Program-made: the position numbers and the translations under genes
Shown: one piece after another, positions 22,215 through 36,090 of the stretch
Position numbering within the stretch: position 1 is the stretch's first letter
How the letters are laid out: every line of letters begins with the position of its first letter
The notes under the pieces: model-generated
What the model was told of the DNA's origin: nothing
The model's input: the letters and a program-made list of their open reading frames with translations, nothing else
The model's database searches: none
Assembly (NCBI GenBank): GCA_910591455.2
Contig: OU342819.1
Location: 21,692,736 to 21,756,735 of the forward strand
Direction: 5' to 3'
DNA from: Pholis gunnellus
Taxonomy: Eukaryota > Chordata > Actinopteri > Perciformes > Pholidae
DNA: 64,000 nucleotides

Positions 22215-22437
22215 AAACGAGGAGACGGGATGAGGAGACAAGACGAGGAGACGGGACGAGGAGACGGGACGAGGAGTCGGGACGAGGAGTCGGGACGAGG
22301 AGACGGGACGAGGAGACAAGACGAGGAGTCGGGACGAGGAGACGGGACGAGGAGACGGAGATGGGACGAGGAGACAGAGACGGGACGAGGAGACGGGACG
22401 AGGAGACGGGACGAGGAGACGGGACGAGGAGACGGCC
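22215..22437 (+). repeat. 15-bp minisatellite (GACGAGGAGACGGGA), about 14 units
   Basis: Variants GTCGG and ACAAGA alternate with the main unit. The plus strand is almost all purine plus C, and frames on both strands stay open because of the 15-base period. Confidence 0.95.
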
Positions 22438-23131
22438 GGTTGGCGACTTCTGGTTCAGGTTTTTGATCAAATGAGGCGAGAAAACATCTTGTGAGAGATT
22501 TGAGAAGCTGAGCAGCCAGAGAGGAAATGAAAGAATCAAGAGGAGGAAATAATAAAAGAGACGACGGCGTGAAGCGAGACGTATACCACCGAAGAAGAGT
22601 CGATTGTGATTCTTTGTTTGCGGCCGGAGGGAAATCAGACGCTCGGCTTCCTGTTTGTTCTGGAGGAGATTTAACATCGTTGAGCTGGATGCACAGCAGG
22701 AGGCTCCTCAGTGGTAATAAAACACCAAGAAGAGAACTAATGAAAGCAGAGAAGAAGAAACTCTTCTTCTGACTGTTTTTTACCTGTTTGGCTGCACAGG
22801 ATTCACATGAAATAAATCTTTATGAGACTTTATGAGAATAAACAGGAAGTTACATGTTTACATCCTGTTAGATCTGATCTGTAGGCTACTTGTAGTTTTA
22901 ATCAGGAGACAGCCCGGCGTTTCCCATCATGCACTGGGGATTGCAGCGTTCGGTTTGAGAGCAGCCGAGCTCATCATCATCATCTTCATCTTCATCAGGG
23001 CTAAAAGCTCACATGAAGACGAAGTGGAAACAACCAGCCGAGAGCGTTCCGTTACAAAACGCACAAAATCATCTTCTTGTAAATGTTGTAGTTTGGTGTG
23101 AATCATAAAGTAAACGGAGATAATGCTTTAT

Positions 23132-23135
<4 letters not shown>
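22438..23135. other. Non-coding stretch
   Basis: Unique sequence, with a short ATC run near 22973-22998. No gene recognised. Confidence 0.5.
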
Positions 23136-23287
<152 letters not shown>

Positions 23288-23571
23288 CCTGCCGCTCATA
23301 CTGCAGACATCCGGAGGAACGTTAAATGGAAATACAGCACGTGGTCCACATGCAGGACCCAGCAGACCGGGTCTAATCCGGAGCCGGAGAGTTCCCCTCT
23401 GCAGCCTCTCTCGGGTTAATAAGCGTCACATCCGTCACCTCATGCAGATCCACCGCAGCCAAACCCTCGGGGGGGTCAACACACCAACACAGCAACTCTC
23501 TGCACTCCTTAGACCCTCTTTTCAAAATAAACTTCCTGTCCTGAGGAGGGAGGAGGAGAACCAACGCCTCC

Positions 23572-23891
23572 AGAGACCTGGTCCACCGTGGACAGACCCA
23601 GGTCCTCCAGCAGAGACCTGGTCCACCGTGGACAGACCCAGGTCCTCCAGCAGAGACCTGGTCCACCGTGGACAGACCCAGGTCCTCCAGCAGAGACCTG
23701 GTCCACCGTGGACAGACCCAGATCCTCCAGCAGAGACCTGGTCCACCGTGGACAGACCCAGGTCCTCCAGCAGAGACCTGGTCCACCGTGGACAGACCCA
23801 GGTCCTCCAGCAGAGACCTGGTCCACCGTGGACAGACCCAGATCCTCCAGCAGAGACCTGGTCCACCGTGGACAGACCCAGGTCCTCCAGG
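23572..23891 (+). repeat. 40-bp minisatellite, eight units
   Basis: Unit GGTCCTCCAGCAGAGACCTG + GTCCACCGTGGACAGACCCA, exactly 40 bp, nearly identical across copies except GGTCC/GATCC. Each unit contains the palindrome GTCCACCGTGGAC. The array is open in several frames on both strands, which explains apparent proteins of up to 221 codons here. Confidence 0.97.
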
Positions 23892-25050
23892 AAGGAGGAG
23901 ATCTCAGCTCCCATCAGCAGCAGCATCTCCTCCTCCTCCTCCTCCTCCTCCTCCTCTAGGAGCAGAGCTTCTCCTCTCTGGGAGTCAACACCGACACCAC
24001 GCTGCTGGAGACCCAGGACGTATTGCTGGACCCGCTGGAGGGAAGGGGGACACGGGAGAACCAGAACCAGGACTGAGAGGGTCAGACTGTCAGACCTGCT
24101 GCAGTAACATGAGAGGTCTGGTGCTCAGAGACACTACCACCTTAGACCACAGGGGGCGACAGAACCAACAGAAATGAAAGTTCCTCGTAGTATTTTAACT
24201 ACAAATAAATCAACGTTGACTTCTCGTCTCAAACGATTAGATTTTTGTTTGAGCTTCAGCATCACCTGTGACTTCTTGTGATCTTTCTACTTCCTGTTTT
24301 GTGATTACATGAGTTTCATATGATTTGCTTTTGTGGGACTTTGAGGAATTACAGCTCATGGATTTCTTCATATCTAGCGATGGATCAGTTTTACGTCTTA
24401 TTTCTACTCCAAATATTAACAGTTAGATCTTCAGTCAGCTGATAAACAGCAGATGGTTTAATAAAGACAGGAACGTGTCTTTAAAACACAAAATGGAAGA
24501 TTTAAAAGGAAAAGAACTGAACTTCAAAATAAAAGCGACCTTTCCAGTTCATGTTAAAGGCAAGAACTCAATAAGTCAGTCTGTCAACAATAAATACTAA
24601 TTAATCAAAAGGAATAAATATGAAATATAATGAATGTTTAAAAACAAACTGCCTGGAAACTGTTTGAGAGAATTTAAATTGTGATTAATTAGTAAAACTA
24701 CATTTCTGTGATCACGCTGGTTTTGTTACACATCAAAGGGTTAAATCAAATGTTCTTCTACAGAACAAATGAAACATAATATTATTTATAAATGATATAT
24801 AAACAGAACAGAACAATAAATTGTTCATTTTACTGTCAAAGAAATATTAGAGTTTCTCTACGAAAAGAAAAACTATTTGTCCGATTTTCAGCTGTTTTAA
24901 TTTGAAATCAACATAAATAACAGAATTTATTAAAACGAGCCTCTAAAACATCTGATTATTATGAATAAAACTAATAAAATAAATAAGCTCATTGACTGCA
25001 GAAAACAGATCAATCTGCTGCTAATTAACACAGAACGAGCTAATCCACAC
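23892..25050. other. Non-coding stretch
   Basis: A short CTC run (23926-23957), then AT-rich unique sequence. GACCACAGGGGGCGAC near 24148 resembles a CTCF core with one base missing. No gene recognised. Confidence 0.5.
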
Positions 25051-25139
<89 letters not shown>

Positions 25140-25230
25140 AAGGTCACAGGATGAATCTTCCCATTGAGACGGATGAAGATACGACAAAAACGAGAGGATG
25201 AGTCGACAAATTATCAACGAGAGCAGAAAG

Positions 25231-25285
<55 letters not shown>
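25051..25285. repeat. GT run then CA run
   Basis: A GT run (25051-25138) and a CA run (25234-25285) separated by about 95 unique bases. They are complementary and could form a long imperfect hairpin. Confidence 0.93.
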
Positions 25286-25287
<2 letters not shown>

Positions 25288-25425
25288 GGTTTCATGAAGA
25301 CAATGATGGACACACATGAACTCCTCTCAGTCTGAACTTGTTTACAGGAATAACCAGCACAGAGAAGGAAACCAACAAGAACCACTGAATGTGAAGATAT
25401 TTAGTTCTCTGACCACATGATGCTG

Positions 25426-25560
25426 AAGACCAAGAAGACCAAGAAGACCAAGAACACCAAGAACACCAAGAAGACCAAGAAGACCAAGAAGACCAAGAAG
25501 ACCAAGAACACCAAGAAGACCAAGAACACCAAGAAGACCAAGAACACCAAGAAGACCAAA
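25426..25560 (+). repeat. 9-bp minisatellite (AAGACCAAG/AACACCAAG)
   Basis: About fifteen units. In one frame they read Lys-Thr-Lys/Asn-Thr-Lys, which is a repeat artefact. Confidence 0.93.
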
Positions 25561-25644
25561 GACATGAGACACAGAGGAAGGAAGTTCACCAACGAAGCCT
25601 CCAACAACGGGATGAGAGGGGGGATGGTACAGTCAGACTGTAAG

Positions 25645-25995
25645 ATGGTGATGTGATGGTAGTGATGGTGATGATGATGGTGATGATGATGGTGATGGTG
25701 ATGATGATGATGGTGATGGTGGTGATGATGATGGTGATGGTGGTGATGATGATGATGGTGATGATGATGGTAGTGATGGTGATGATGATGATGGTGATGG
25801 TGATGGTGGTGATGATGATGGTGGTGATGGTGATGATGATGGTGATGGTGATGATGATGGTGATGGTGATGATGATGATGGTGGTGATGGTGGTGATGAT
25901 GATGGTGATGGTGGTGATGATGATGGTGGTGATGGTGATGATGATGGTGATGGTGATGATGATGATGATGGTGATGGTGGTGATGATGATGGTGA
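25645..25995 (+). repeat. (GATGGT/GATGAT)n trinucleotide-type array
   Basis: A GAT/GGT-rich array of about 350 bases in blocks of 9-24 bases. It gives a false Met-Val-rich frame on plus and a Ser-Pro-rich frame on minus. Confidence 0.95.
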
Positions 25996-27495
25996 TACCA
26001 GTACAGTTGAAGTGATACAGATCTTCATATCAATAGAAGCTGATGATGAAAATGATTAAATCTATTTTCATGCTGAAACAAATCGTCTCAGTGAGTAAAT
26101 GTTCCTTCTTGTATTTATTATTATTGGGAATAAGAAAGGCTGCAGTTCACCGATCAATAACTCAATAAATCCACGACGTGAACGCTGACTGAAGCCGTTC
26201 ATCAACTCCTTCATGGTTCCATTGTTTTATCTATCGGAGGAGAAGGAGCTCACAAAAAGGAAGAGGAAGTAAAAACTGCACATTCACACGTCAGCTGTGA
26301 GTCTTCACAGAACTCCCACCATCCTCTTCATCGAGGAGACCAGACCGGAGAAAGGAAGTGGACCAGCTGTCCTGGTGGACACAGTAGATATGGTTTACTG
26401 TTGAGCTCTTATTCTGAAGGGTCCAGGCGCCTCCAGCAGAGAGCCGACCCTTCTTCCTCCTCTGCTGCTCTAATTACCTCAGAGTTTGATTTAAAATCAC
26501 TTCTCTGTCTCAAACTGTCAGAATAAAAACAAACTTGTGATCGACTGCAGAAACATGTTCATGCTAATGGTTTGTTTCTGGCATATTGTTGAGGGAATAA
26601 TTCTGCTTCCTTTGTGTTAAAAGAAGAAAAAACAACACTTCCATCAAAAAATATAAAGAGGTTTTTTTTAGAAATTAATTTGTGGTGGTCGAGTTTCACG
26701 TTAAGATTCAAACAGGGAATATTAATGAAACACAGACTGATGTGAACAGGATGGAGACGTTTGTGTGTGACTTCAGGAACCCCGTCAAAATAAAACATCA
26801 TTTTGTGATTTAAGACGAGTTTGGTGATTTGAGACGAGGTCGGTCAAATATTTGACTTTAAAAACAAAAACAAAGTGAAGGCACAACAAACAGCTTCATG
26901 ACAGCAGTAAATACGTTTTATCAAAAATCTCAGATGTTTATTCGGTTTTATCTTTATTCCTCAGAGTAAACGCTTTTCATCAGATTCCTGCTGTCTCGTC
27001 CAGGACTAAACAGGACAGTCAGTTAGGTTGAGACAACTAAACAACTCAGGTTGAGACAACTAAACAACTCCGTTAGGTTTCTGTCTTCATCCGTCTTTGG
27101 TCTGAACAATGTTTTGTCTTTAAGTTAACTTCGACCAACAGAAAACCACAGTCTCTCTCTCTCTCTCATTAAAACATCATGTCTCTCACTCCTTATCAAA
27201 TATGCTTTAATACATCTTATATATTTATATTAATATATTTAATTTATTATATTATTTGTATCTTTTTCTCTACAACTCAGTGATTCACATGATGTCAGAA
27301 AACATCTTCTTTTGCCAATCTATTGATTCTTTCTCTGGAAGTTTGAGTCTGCTGTGAGCCAGCAGCCAACAAACACACACACACACACCTGTAGAGAGGG
27401 AGGTGTGTGCGTGTTGTTAATGCCAGCAGCTGATCAATGAAGCAGGAAGTGAAGGTTCACAGGGGTCACCTGGCAGAATGAGCAAGTGTGTGTGT
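25996..27495. other. Non-coding stretch
   Basis: AT-rich unique sequence with no exon-like blocks. A short direct repeat GGTTGAGACAACTAAACAAC lies near 27030-27070. Confidence 0.5.
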
Positions 27496-27667
27496 GTACT
27501 TGTACAGCTATCTTAGTGAGGACCATGTGTTGGACCCTCATAGATTATTTTCTGTAATAATCCAAAATCCAATAGAAGAATCTTACTGGCTGTTTGATGA
27601 CTTCCTGTTAGACTGCAGAGATCTGTGATCCCTGCAGAATGCAGTGTCCCCACAAAGATAGAAGTAC
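27496..27667. mobile_element. MITE-like element flanked by GT repeats
   Basis: The ends are inverted. The left end is GTACTT(GTACAG)CTATCTTAGTGAGGAC. The right end, in reverse complement, is GTACTTCTATCTTTGTGGGGAC. The element is about 172 bp and sits between short GT runs, an arrangement I recall for a common fish repeat inserted in CA/GT tracts. It encodes nothing. Confidence 0.7.
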
Positions 27668-27764
27668 GAGGTTGTGTGTGTGTGTGTTGGCAGGCAGCCA
27701 TGCTGGAAGGTGTCTCACTCAATAGCTGAGAGACAGAAGAGCATGAGTCGACAATTAACTCATT

Positions 27765-28774
<1,010 letters not shown>

Positions 28775-28940
28775 AAGTCAAAGCTTCACGTGCTAAAGCT
28801 GCATTCTCTCTAGTGGCCACCAGGGGGCGACTCCTCTGGTTGTATAGAAGTCTATGAGAAAATGACTCTACTTCTCTCTTGATTTATTACCTCAGTAAAC
28901 ATTGTAAACATGAGTTTAAGGTCTCAATCTCTAGTTTCTC
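28775..28940 (-). mobile_element. Repeat R1, 3' half, reverse orientation
   Basis: Starts at CACGTGCTAAAGCTGCATTC, carries the core CCACCAGGGGGCG (28817-28829), and breaks off at CTCTAGTTTC where other copies continue. Confidence 0.88.
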
Positions 28941-29504
28941 TGTAACTGTGGAGCAGAAGCTAAACAGGAAGTCAGGCTTCATATTTAACCTTTTTTTTCT
29001 TTATTGTGTCAGACGTAGAAGTTCAACAGGTCGTCTCAGTCGGTGTTTATTCATTCATCTCTTCATCTGGTGGTTTCAGTCCCGGTGTGAGTTTATTTAT
29101 TGTAGCCTCAGGTTCTCACACTGTGTTTGTAATATCTGAATCATGCATGAATGCTAAACAAGTGCTGCATAATGCATTAAACTCTCACATGCATATTTTA
29201 CGTTTAGAGCAACAGTCCGACGTGTTGGGAGATCGTCGTGATCCTCCAGAGTCCACGTGTTCACACGGAAACCAGATCGAGTCCAGGACGGGGTTTAGTT
29301 TAGAGGAAGTGATGATCAAACACCTGGAAATCAGATTAATTTATGTAACACGTTGACATTTAAATCTAATGTTTTATGAGTCTAAACCATCAAAAGACTG
29401 AAGCTAAAGAGGAAGGTCATTCAACATGTGATGTTCGTGTTTGTTTACAGTTCTAAATGAAGACGCTGGTATTAAATAAGATAAATGACGCCAACGAGGA
29501 AGTG

Positions 29505-29745
29505 ACAAAAAACTGCAGTTCCTCAAACGGCCACTTGAGGCTCCAAAGTTATATATTATAATATACGTGTTTACAGCCTGCTGCTAATAACGTGTTTGCT
29601 CTCTATCGCCAACGTTTACATAACTCACCTGTTTAAATCATATTAAGGCTTAAAGTGGGGCATAATTAAGGGCGTGGCCTCTTTGAGTGACAGGTGGGTG
29701 TCGTCACGTCCAAGATGGCGAAGACAGAATTGCTCTTCATAAACG
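29505..29745 (+). mobile_element. Copy of a widespread teleost dispersed repeat (R2)
   Basis: Contains AACTGCAGTTCCTCAAACGG, CCACTTGAGGCTCCAAAG, GTGTTTACAGCCTG, TAACTCACCTGTTTAAATCA, GGCATAATTAAGGGCGTGGC and TTTGAGTGACAGGTG in the order I recall from many fish loci. It is non-coding and I give no family name. The flanks 28941-29504 show nothing. Confidence 0.65.
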
Positions 29746-29980
29746 TGACGCCACAGACTACATACACATTTACTGTAGGCTGAACTGAAGAGCTTGGAGC
29801 TGGGGTTATATTTATAACCAATAAAAGGAAACTGATAAATCAGGGAGAAACACAAGCAAACAGGTTTGTAATACATTTAAATTATCTTTTGAAATCACAA
29901 CAACAAGAATATAATGCCTGAAACCACAGAATGAAACGTGTGAATGAGGAAAATGGAGGAGAGGGTTTGTTCCATCTCTT

Positions 29981-29984
<4 letters not shown>

Positions 29985-30057
<73 letters not shown>
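29985..30057 (+). repeat. (GT)n microsatellite
   Basis: A GT run of about 73 bases. Confidence 0.95.
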
Positions 30058-30822
<765 letters not shown>

Positions 30823-31254
30823 CTGACCGGTGAGTTGTTCAGGTTGGACAAAGACGGCAGCACCTGAACTCATCATGAACAATAGAGGTCTGTGTCTAGA
30901 CGTGGGGGGGGGGCGGGGTAATCCTGGTTTACATCCTCTAACAAAGAGACGTGTGACCTTTGACCTCCATCAGGATCAAACAGGAAACAAAGGTTTAAAT
31001 ATTAAATATGACAACAGATTGTTTTTAAAATGGGCTGAAGTATGAAAACAGACTTCAAAACATCAGAAACCACCACGTGGAATCAAACCAAGCTTCCTCC
31101 TCTCTGGACCTGGACCCGGACCGGAACCCTGAGGTCCAGAACCCATCAGGTCTGGCTCATTGTGGTTCCTCACTGAGCAGATCTTCTCATGGTTTGTCTC
31201 TGTTGGAGCGTTTTGTGTTAAGTATTAAAATATGAGGTTTAGTTACAGTAAATC

Positions 31255-31425
31255 CTTCCCTCACTTCTTTTCCTCCCTCCTTCCCTTTCTTCCTTCCTTC
31301 CTTCCTTTCTTCACTTCTTTTCCTCCCTCCTTCCCTTTCTTCCTTCCTTCCTTCCTTCACTTCCTTCCCTCCCTCCTTCCCTTCTCTTCCTTCCCTCCCT
31401 TCTTTCCTCCACTTCTATCCTTTCC
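31255..31425 (+). repeat. (CCTT)n polypyrimidine tract
   Basis: CTTCCTTCCTTCC-type repeats with a duplicated block that starts TCACTTCTTTTCCTCCCTCC. The strand is all pyrimidine except a few bases. Flanking 30822-31254 shows nothing beyond a short G run near 30905. Confidence 0.9.
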
Positions 31426-32503
31426 TTGCAGAAACCTGGTTTGGTTCCTGAACCCTGCTGAGGACCAGGACCTGATTATGATCCAGAGATGAAACAGGAA
31501 ACGTTCAGAACTAATGTTTCACTCAGATTGTGTGTTTTGTGTAAAGAGCGTTTAAATAACATGAAGGTGCGTTCAGGTGCATCGGGGCGTTTTACGACCG
31601 CTTCCTTTCCTCAGGAAACACACGTTTATGTTTTAACGTCGTATAAACTCTCAAATCATCGGCTCATAAACGTTTATGTCCGGCTGTAAAAACTCGGAAT
31701 AAAATCTATTTTCCGTGTCAGACGCTTTAACCTCCGTCTCGCTGTAAATATTATGATGAGCCGCACGCCGACCGTCAGCGCTCACATTAATAATTCAACA
31801 TCCGGAGCGCCGTCCTCCAGCAGCAGGAAGACCTTCAGGACCACGGATTGACCCGTTAACCAGGCGCAATAGAACCAACGTAAGGGTCTGATCAGGATCC
31901 AATCAGGGTCTCATCGGAGTCTGATCAGGATCAAATCAGGGTCTGATCAGGGTCTCATCGGGGTCTGATCAGGATCAAATCAGGGTCTGATCAGGGTCTC
32001 ATCGGGGTCTGAAGAGGGTCTGAAGAGGGTCTGATCAGAGACCTCCAGGTGCTGATGGAACGTTTCAGGATCAATGCTGTTAAACTTCGTGATGTAATTA
32101 GATTCATAATCACAACACGTTTTTAAATATGATTATTATTTATTTAGATATTCAAATGATGTCATCAGAGAAATCTTTAAAAGAAAAGATCAATAATAAT
32201 AAATAAAGATATTTAAACTCTTTTACCTACAAAATAAAACCAAGAGATCAAATATCAAAACCGGATTCTGAGTCCTCTGTCAGAACCACGACGTGGACTC
32301 AACATGAGTCGGTCCAGAGAACCGGGACCAGGATCAGTACCGACTGGATGAGACCCGGCAGCTGGATTACAGGACTGTAAACTGACGTTTGGGTTCTGGA
32401 TTGTGGATCAGATCCTCGAGGACTTCAAAGAGACATTTGGACATTTTTAGCACAAAACGAGGAACCGAACGATCAAACATCAACAAATGACTCGATAATG
32501 AAC
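31426..32503. other. Non-coding stretch with GGTCTGATCAGG repeats
   Basis: Irregular repeats of GGTCTGATCAGG/GGTCTCATCGG at about 31886-32036. Otherwise AT-rich unique sequence. Confidence 0.65.
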
Positions 32504-32682
32504 CTGATAGAGTTCTAATGGGTCAGACCATAGACCTGGACCAGGATCAGACCCTGGACCCTGATAGAGTTCTAATGGGTCAGACCATAGACCTGGACCA
32601 GGATCAGACCCTGGACCCTGATAGAGTTCTAATGGGTCAGACCATAGACCTGGACCAGGATCACACCCTGGACCCTGATATC
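32504..32682 (+). repeat. 57-bp tandem repeat, three units
   Basis: Units start at CTGATAGAGTTCTAATGGGT (32504, 32561, 32618). The spacing is exactly 57 and the sequences are nearly identical. Confidence 0.95.
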
Positions 32683-32825
32683 GATCCATAAATGTCATCG
32701 TTCTCTCCCAAGAAGAAAAGAATCTTTTAAAGGTTAAAGAATGAGGAGCAGAAGCACCGATGGGGGGCGAGACCAAGTCCTGCAGACCCGGACGAGTTCA
32801 GCAGACTACAACGAGTCCTGCAGAC

Positions 32826-33027
32826 CCCCATCATTCCTCAGACCCCGTCAGTCCTCAGACCCCGTCAGTCCTCAGACCCCGTCTGTCCTCAGACCCCCAT
32901 CTGTCCTCAGACCCCGTCAGTCCTCAGACCCCGTCAGTCCTCAGACCCCCATCTGTCCTCAGACCCCGTCAGTCCTCAGACCCCCATCTGTCCTCAGACC
33001 CCCATCAGTCCTCAGACCCCGTCAGTC
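32826..33027 (+). repeat. 17-bp minisatellite (CCTCAGACCCCGTCAGT)
   Basis: About twelve units with GTCAGT, GTCTGT, CATCTGT and CATCAGT variants, directly before the CpG-rich block. Confidence 0.95.
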
Positions 33028-33159
33028 CGTCAGCAGAGAGCTCAACTTCAAGCTTCGGCTGCAGAGAGGATGAGGATGACGAGAGGAAGGTGACTGGAGT
33101 TAATGAAGCTTTCCTCTCACACACGCACGCACGCACGCACACACACACACACACACGCT

Positions 33160-33360
33160 CCTGCCTCTTCGTTGTTGTTGTTGTTGTTGCGCGTGCTGAT
33201 GACCCGGTGATTGACAGCCATCAATCAAAGCTGCCAAACACGCACGCGCTCAAAAAAAAAAAAAAACATCTCATCCCGTGACGCGTCCCGCTTCTACACG
33301 CATTAACACACACTTCCGAGACACGCACGCGCACCAAACCAGCGAGCACGCGCGCACACA

Positions 33361-33416
<56 letters not shown>

Positions 33417-33735
33417 TAGGCACCGGGCGGAGCGGAGACGCGGGGTTTCCTGCAGGAGAAGAAGAAACTCACCTCTCTGCGTCCGCAGCTCCGCAGGAAC
33501 AGAGAGACTCCGAGCGGAGCACGCGCTCACGGTAATCCACAACGGCTCCGGTTATTTCCTCAAAGAAACGGGACCAAACCGGCGTGAAAATCCTCCTCCG
33601 GCACCGAGCCGCTTCCGGTATAAATCCACCGCGTCCGGTCCAAACGGCACAATGAGGCGTCTCTCCGCGGCGCAGCGGCTCCGGCTCTAAGCCACGCCCT
33701 CCTCATTAACATAATAGAACCCTACAGCCAATCAG
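33160..33735 (-). promoter_or_regulatory. CpG-rich block, candidate minus-strand promoter of the semaphorin gene
   Basis: CpG dinucleotides are far denser here than elsewhere in the window. On the minus strand, read downward, there is a CCAAT-box (CTGATTGGCTG, about 33726-33736), a GC/CACC box (GAGGGCGTGGCT, about 33692-33703), then a CpG-rich leader and a donor at 33472. A plus-strand TATAAAT (about 33620) leaves open a promoter on the other strand. CA runs interrupt the block at 33139-33154 and 33357-33410. Confidence 0.45.
33473..33640 (-). other. Possible non-coding first exon of the semaphorin gene
   Basis: A consensus donor GCAGAGAG|GTGAGTTTC on the minus strand (exon edge 33473) lies inside the CpG-rich block. 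A 5' exon is needed because the start-codon exon begins at an acceptor (9490). The upper limit is only a guess. Joining these would make intron 1 about 24 kb. Confidence 0.35.
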
Positions 33736-33739
33736 AAGC

Positions 33740-34103
33740 TGACTCCACCCCTCTTCAATTTAAAGTAACTGTTTTAAATGAAATAATAAAAAATTAATAA
33801 TTAATGAAACAAAATTAAAGATGAGAATAAATGAAATAATGTTTAATGTTCATCTTCTTCCGTTTCTTGTTATCGGTTTGTCTCAATAAAAAACAGGAAA
33901 TACATTTATTAAAGGTGACGTGATGAATGTGTTTCCAGATGTTTTTTAATATGTTTTATTATCTATTAATCTGCTGAAGAGTCGATACAGAAAATATTAA
34001 AATGTCAAATATGATGTCATCAAATAGTTTGTGTCGTCTGATCAAAAGTCCAGAATCCAAAAATATGAAATCTAATAAGATATGACTGCAGTAAAATCAA
34101 CAG

Positions 34104-34147
<44 letters not shown>

Positions 34148-34752
34148 GAGTCTCCTGAGAACGCTCTAAAATGATTTCCACGAGGAAACTTCAATTAAAC
34201 GTCCGGCTGACGAACACTTTAGTGTCTCTGAAGAATAATTAAAATAAAAATAAAAAGTGAAGAAGCTCTGAGAAACAAACCCAATCTTCTGTGGTCCGTC
34301 TCCTCCTCCTCCTCCTCCTCCTCCTCCTCCTCCTCCTCCTCCTCCCTGTCTGTGTGACCTCCTCCAGATGTAAACAGCAGATTAAGCACACACACACACA
34401 CACACATACACACACATATTAAACAGCAGCAGCCTCCACAGAATAAAATAAATAAATGTATGAGCGTTTTCATTTCACACATCGACTTCTGCAGCTTGAA
34501 GTCGTCATCTCACCGGTACGGAAAACAATAAATCAGAGACGTTCGATTCCTGCGGGGCTGAAACTTTAACGGCTGCAGAAACACACACACACACACACAC
34601 ACAGTCATAAAACACACTTTATATGACTTTTAAAAAGAAGAACCTGCATCGGTTCCCTTCAGAGGCCTCTAGAGTTAATGACGGGAGATTTCACAGAGCA
34701 GCATCTCACACATGACGGAGAGGGAAAATGTGTCTACTAGCAAAGGAAATAT

Positions 34753-34804
<52 letters not shown>

Positions 34805-34987
34805 GGGTCAGAGAACAGCTGCTGAGCGTACACTTTGATAAATCTGGATGAGTAACCGGCCGTGAACACCTGAGGAACTGGAAATAACCCGACTGATGAA
34901 CATGTGGACGTGACACGTCTACAAACTAACCAATCAGCACTGAGACAGGAAGTGATGCAGGATAAACTGACAGGCCGGTCACCACGT
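33740..34987. other. Non-coding stretch with ATA, TCC and CA runs
   Basis: AT-rich. ATA run 34107-34147, TCC run 34300-34343, CA runs near 34388-34415, 34580-34602 and 34754-34802. No gene recognised. Confidence 0.7.
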
Positions 34988-35545
34988 TTATGGACGTAGT
35001 CCCAGTGACATCACAGTGACATCACAGTGACATCACCCATTAGTTTGTGGACTAGGGTTGAAGCCCGGAGTTAGGATTTTGGGCGCCATCCTGTTTTCTT
35101 GGTTTTTGGAAGAGACCATCTTGGTTTTTCACCGTCGCCATCTTGATTTTTTGCAACCAGAAGTGAAACTAGAGGGCGGAGTTAAAGTACAACCGAACGC
35201 TGAATAAGACATTTATAGGACCAAAATGTTACAATTAACTTACATGAAGTGAGAACACAAAGTGAAAGAGTTAAAGTTGTAGAACAAAAACACGGACGTG
35301 TCAATCACAATAGCCCCGCCCCTAAAGCATCCCCTGCTTTATGGTCTGTGTGACTCTAAATGGACCATCATTTACTAAATGAACATCATGCTGTATTGAA
35401 GAAGACTTGAAACTAGAGATTGAGACCATAAACTCATGTTTACAATGTTTACTGAGGTAATAAATCAAGAGAGAAGTAGAGTCATTTTCTCATAGACTTC
35501 TATACAACCAGAGGAGTCGCCCCCTGGTGGACACTAGAGAGAAGT
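34988..35545 (+). mobile_element. Repeat R1, longest copy in the window
   Basis: Runs from TATGGACGTAGTCCCAGTGA, through a local triplication of CAGTGACATCAC, CATCTTGG blocks, GTGAAACTAGAGGGCGG, AACGCTGAATAAGACATTTA, GCCCCGCCCCTAAAGCATCC and ATCATGCTGTATTGAAGAAG, to the CTCF-type core at 35518-35530. About 550 bp, no coding capacity. Confidence 0.9.
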
Positions 35546-35770
35546 AGTCATTTTCTCATAGACTTCTATAGGACCATTTACTCATAGGGGTTATTTTCAT
35601 GAGTAGTTGTACTTCTACTTGAGTCAACAACGCATCATTACAGAGTACAAATACATCGACTTGAGTCCCGCTTTCACTGTCATCGTTCAGTCTGACACCA
35701 CATTTCAGATTAGATATTAAACATGAATAAAGATGACTCCCTGTGTGTGTCAGGGTCGAGTAGCTCATTA

Positions 35771-35799
35771 CTGTGTGTGAGTGTGTTTGTGTGTGTGTG

Positions 35800-35865
<66 letters not shown>

Positions 35866-36003
35866 CTCTGATGGATTACAGTCCAATACAAAGTGATCAG
35901 CCTGCAGGAGAAACCAGCCGTGTGTGTGTAACACTTGATATGAACCAACAGCTGCAGGATGTTCAACACGTTCATTAGCATGACAGCTAACTCTGCTACA
36001 CCA

Positions 36004-36087
<84 letters not shown>
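35771..36087 (+). repeat. Two GT microsatellites
   Basis: An interrupted GT array with TAGGTG blocks (about 35771-35863) and a pure GT run (36005-36087). Confidence 0.95.

Positions 36088-36090
<3 letters not shown>

Noticed and set aside
22117..22677. 186-codon minus frame and Arg/Glu-rich plus frames
   Set aside because: Created by the 15-bp minisatellite. The outer parts differ in composition and have no family match.
24145..24158. Eighth CTCF core at GACCACAGGGGGCGAC
   Set aside because: One base is missing from the core (CCACAGGGGG), and the surrounding sequence is not R1.
23442..24177. Frames of 100-221 codons on both strands
   Set aside because: Driven by the 40-bp array, which is open in several frames.
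33658..33690. Small plus-strand coding start in the CpG block (MRRLSAAQRLRL)
   Set aside because: It stops after 12 codons. No downstream splice-compatible coding sequence was found.
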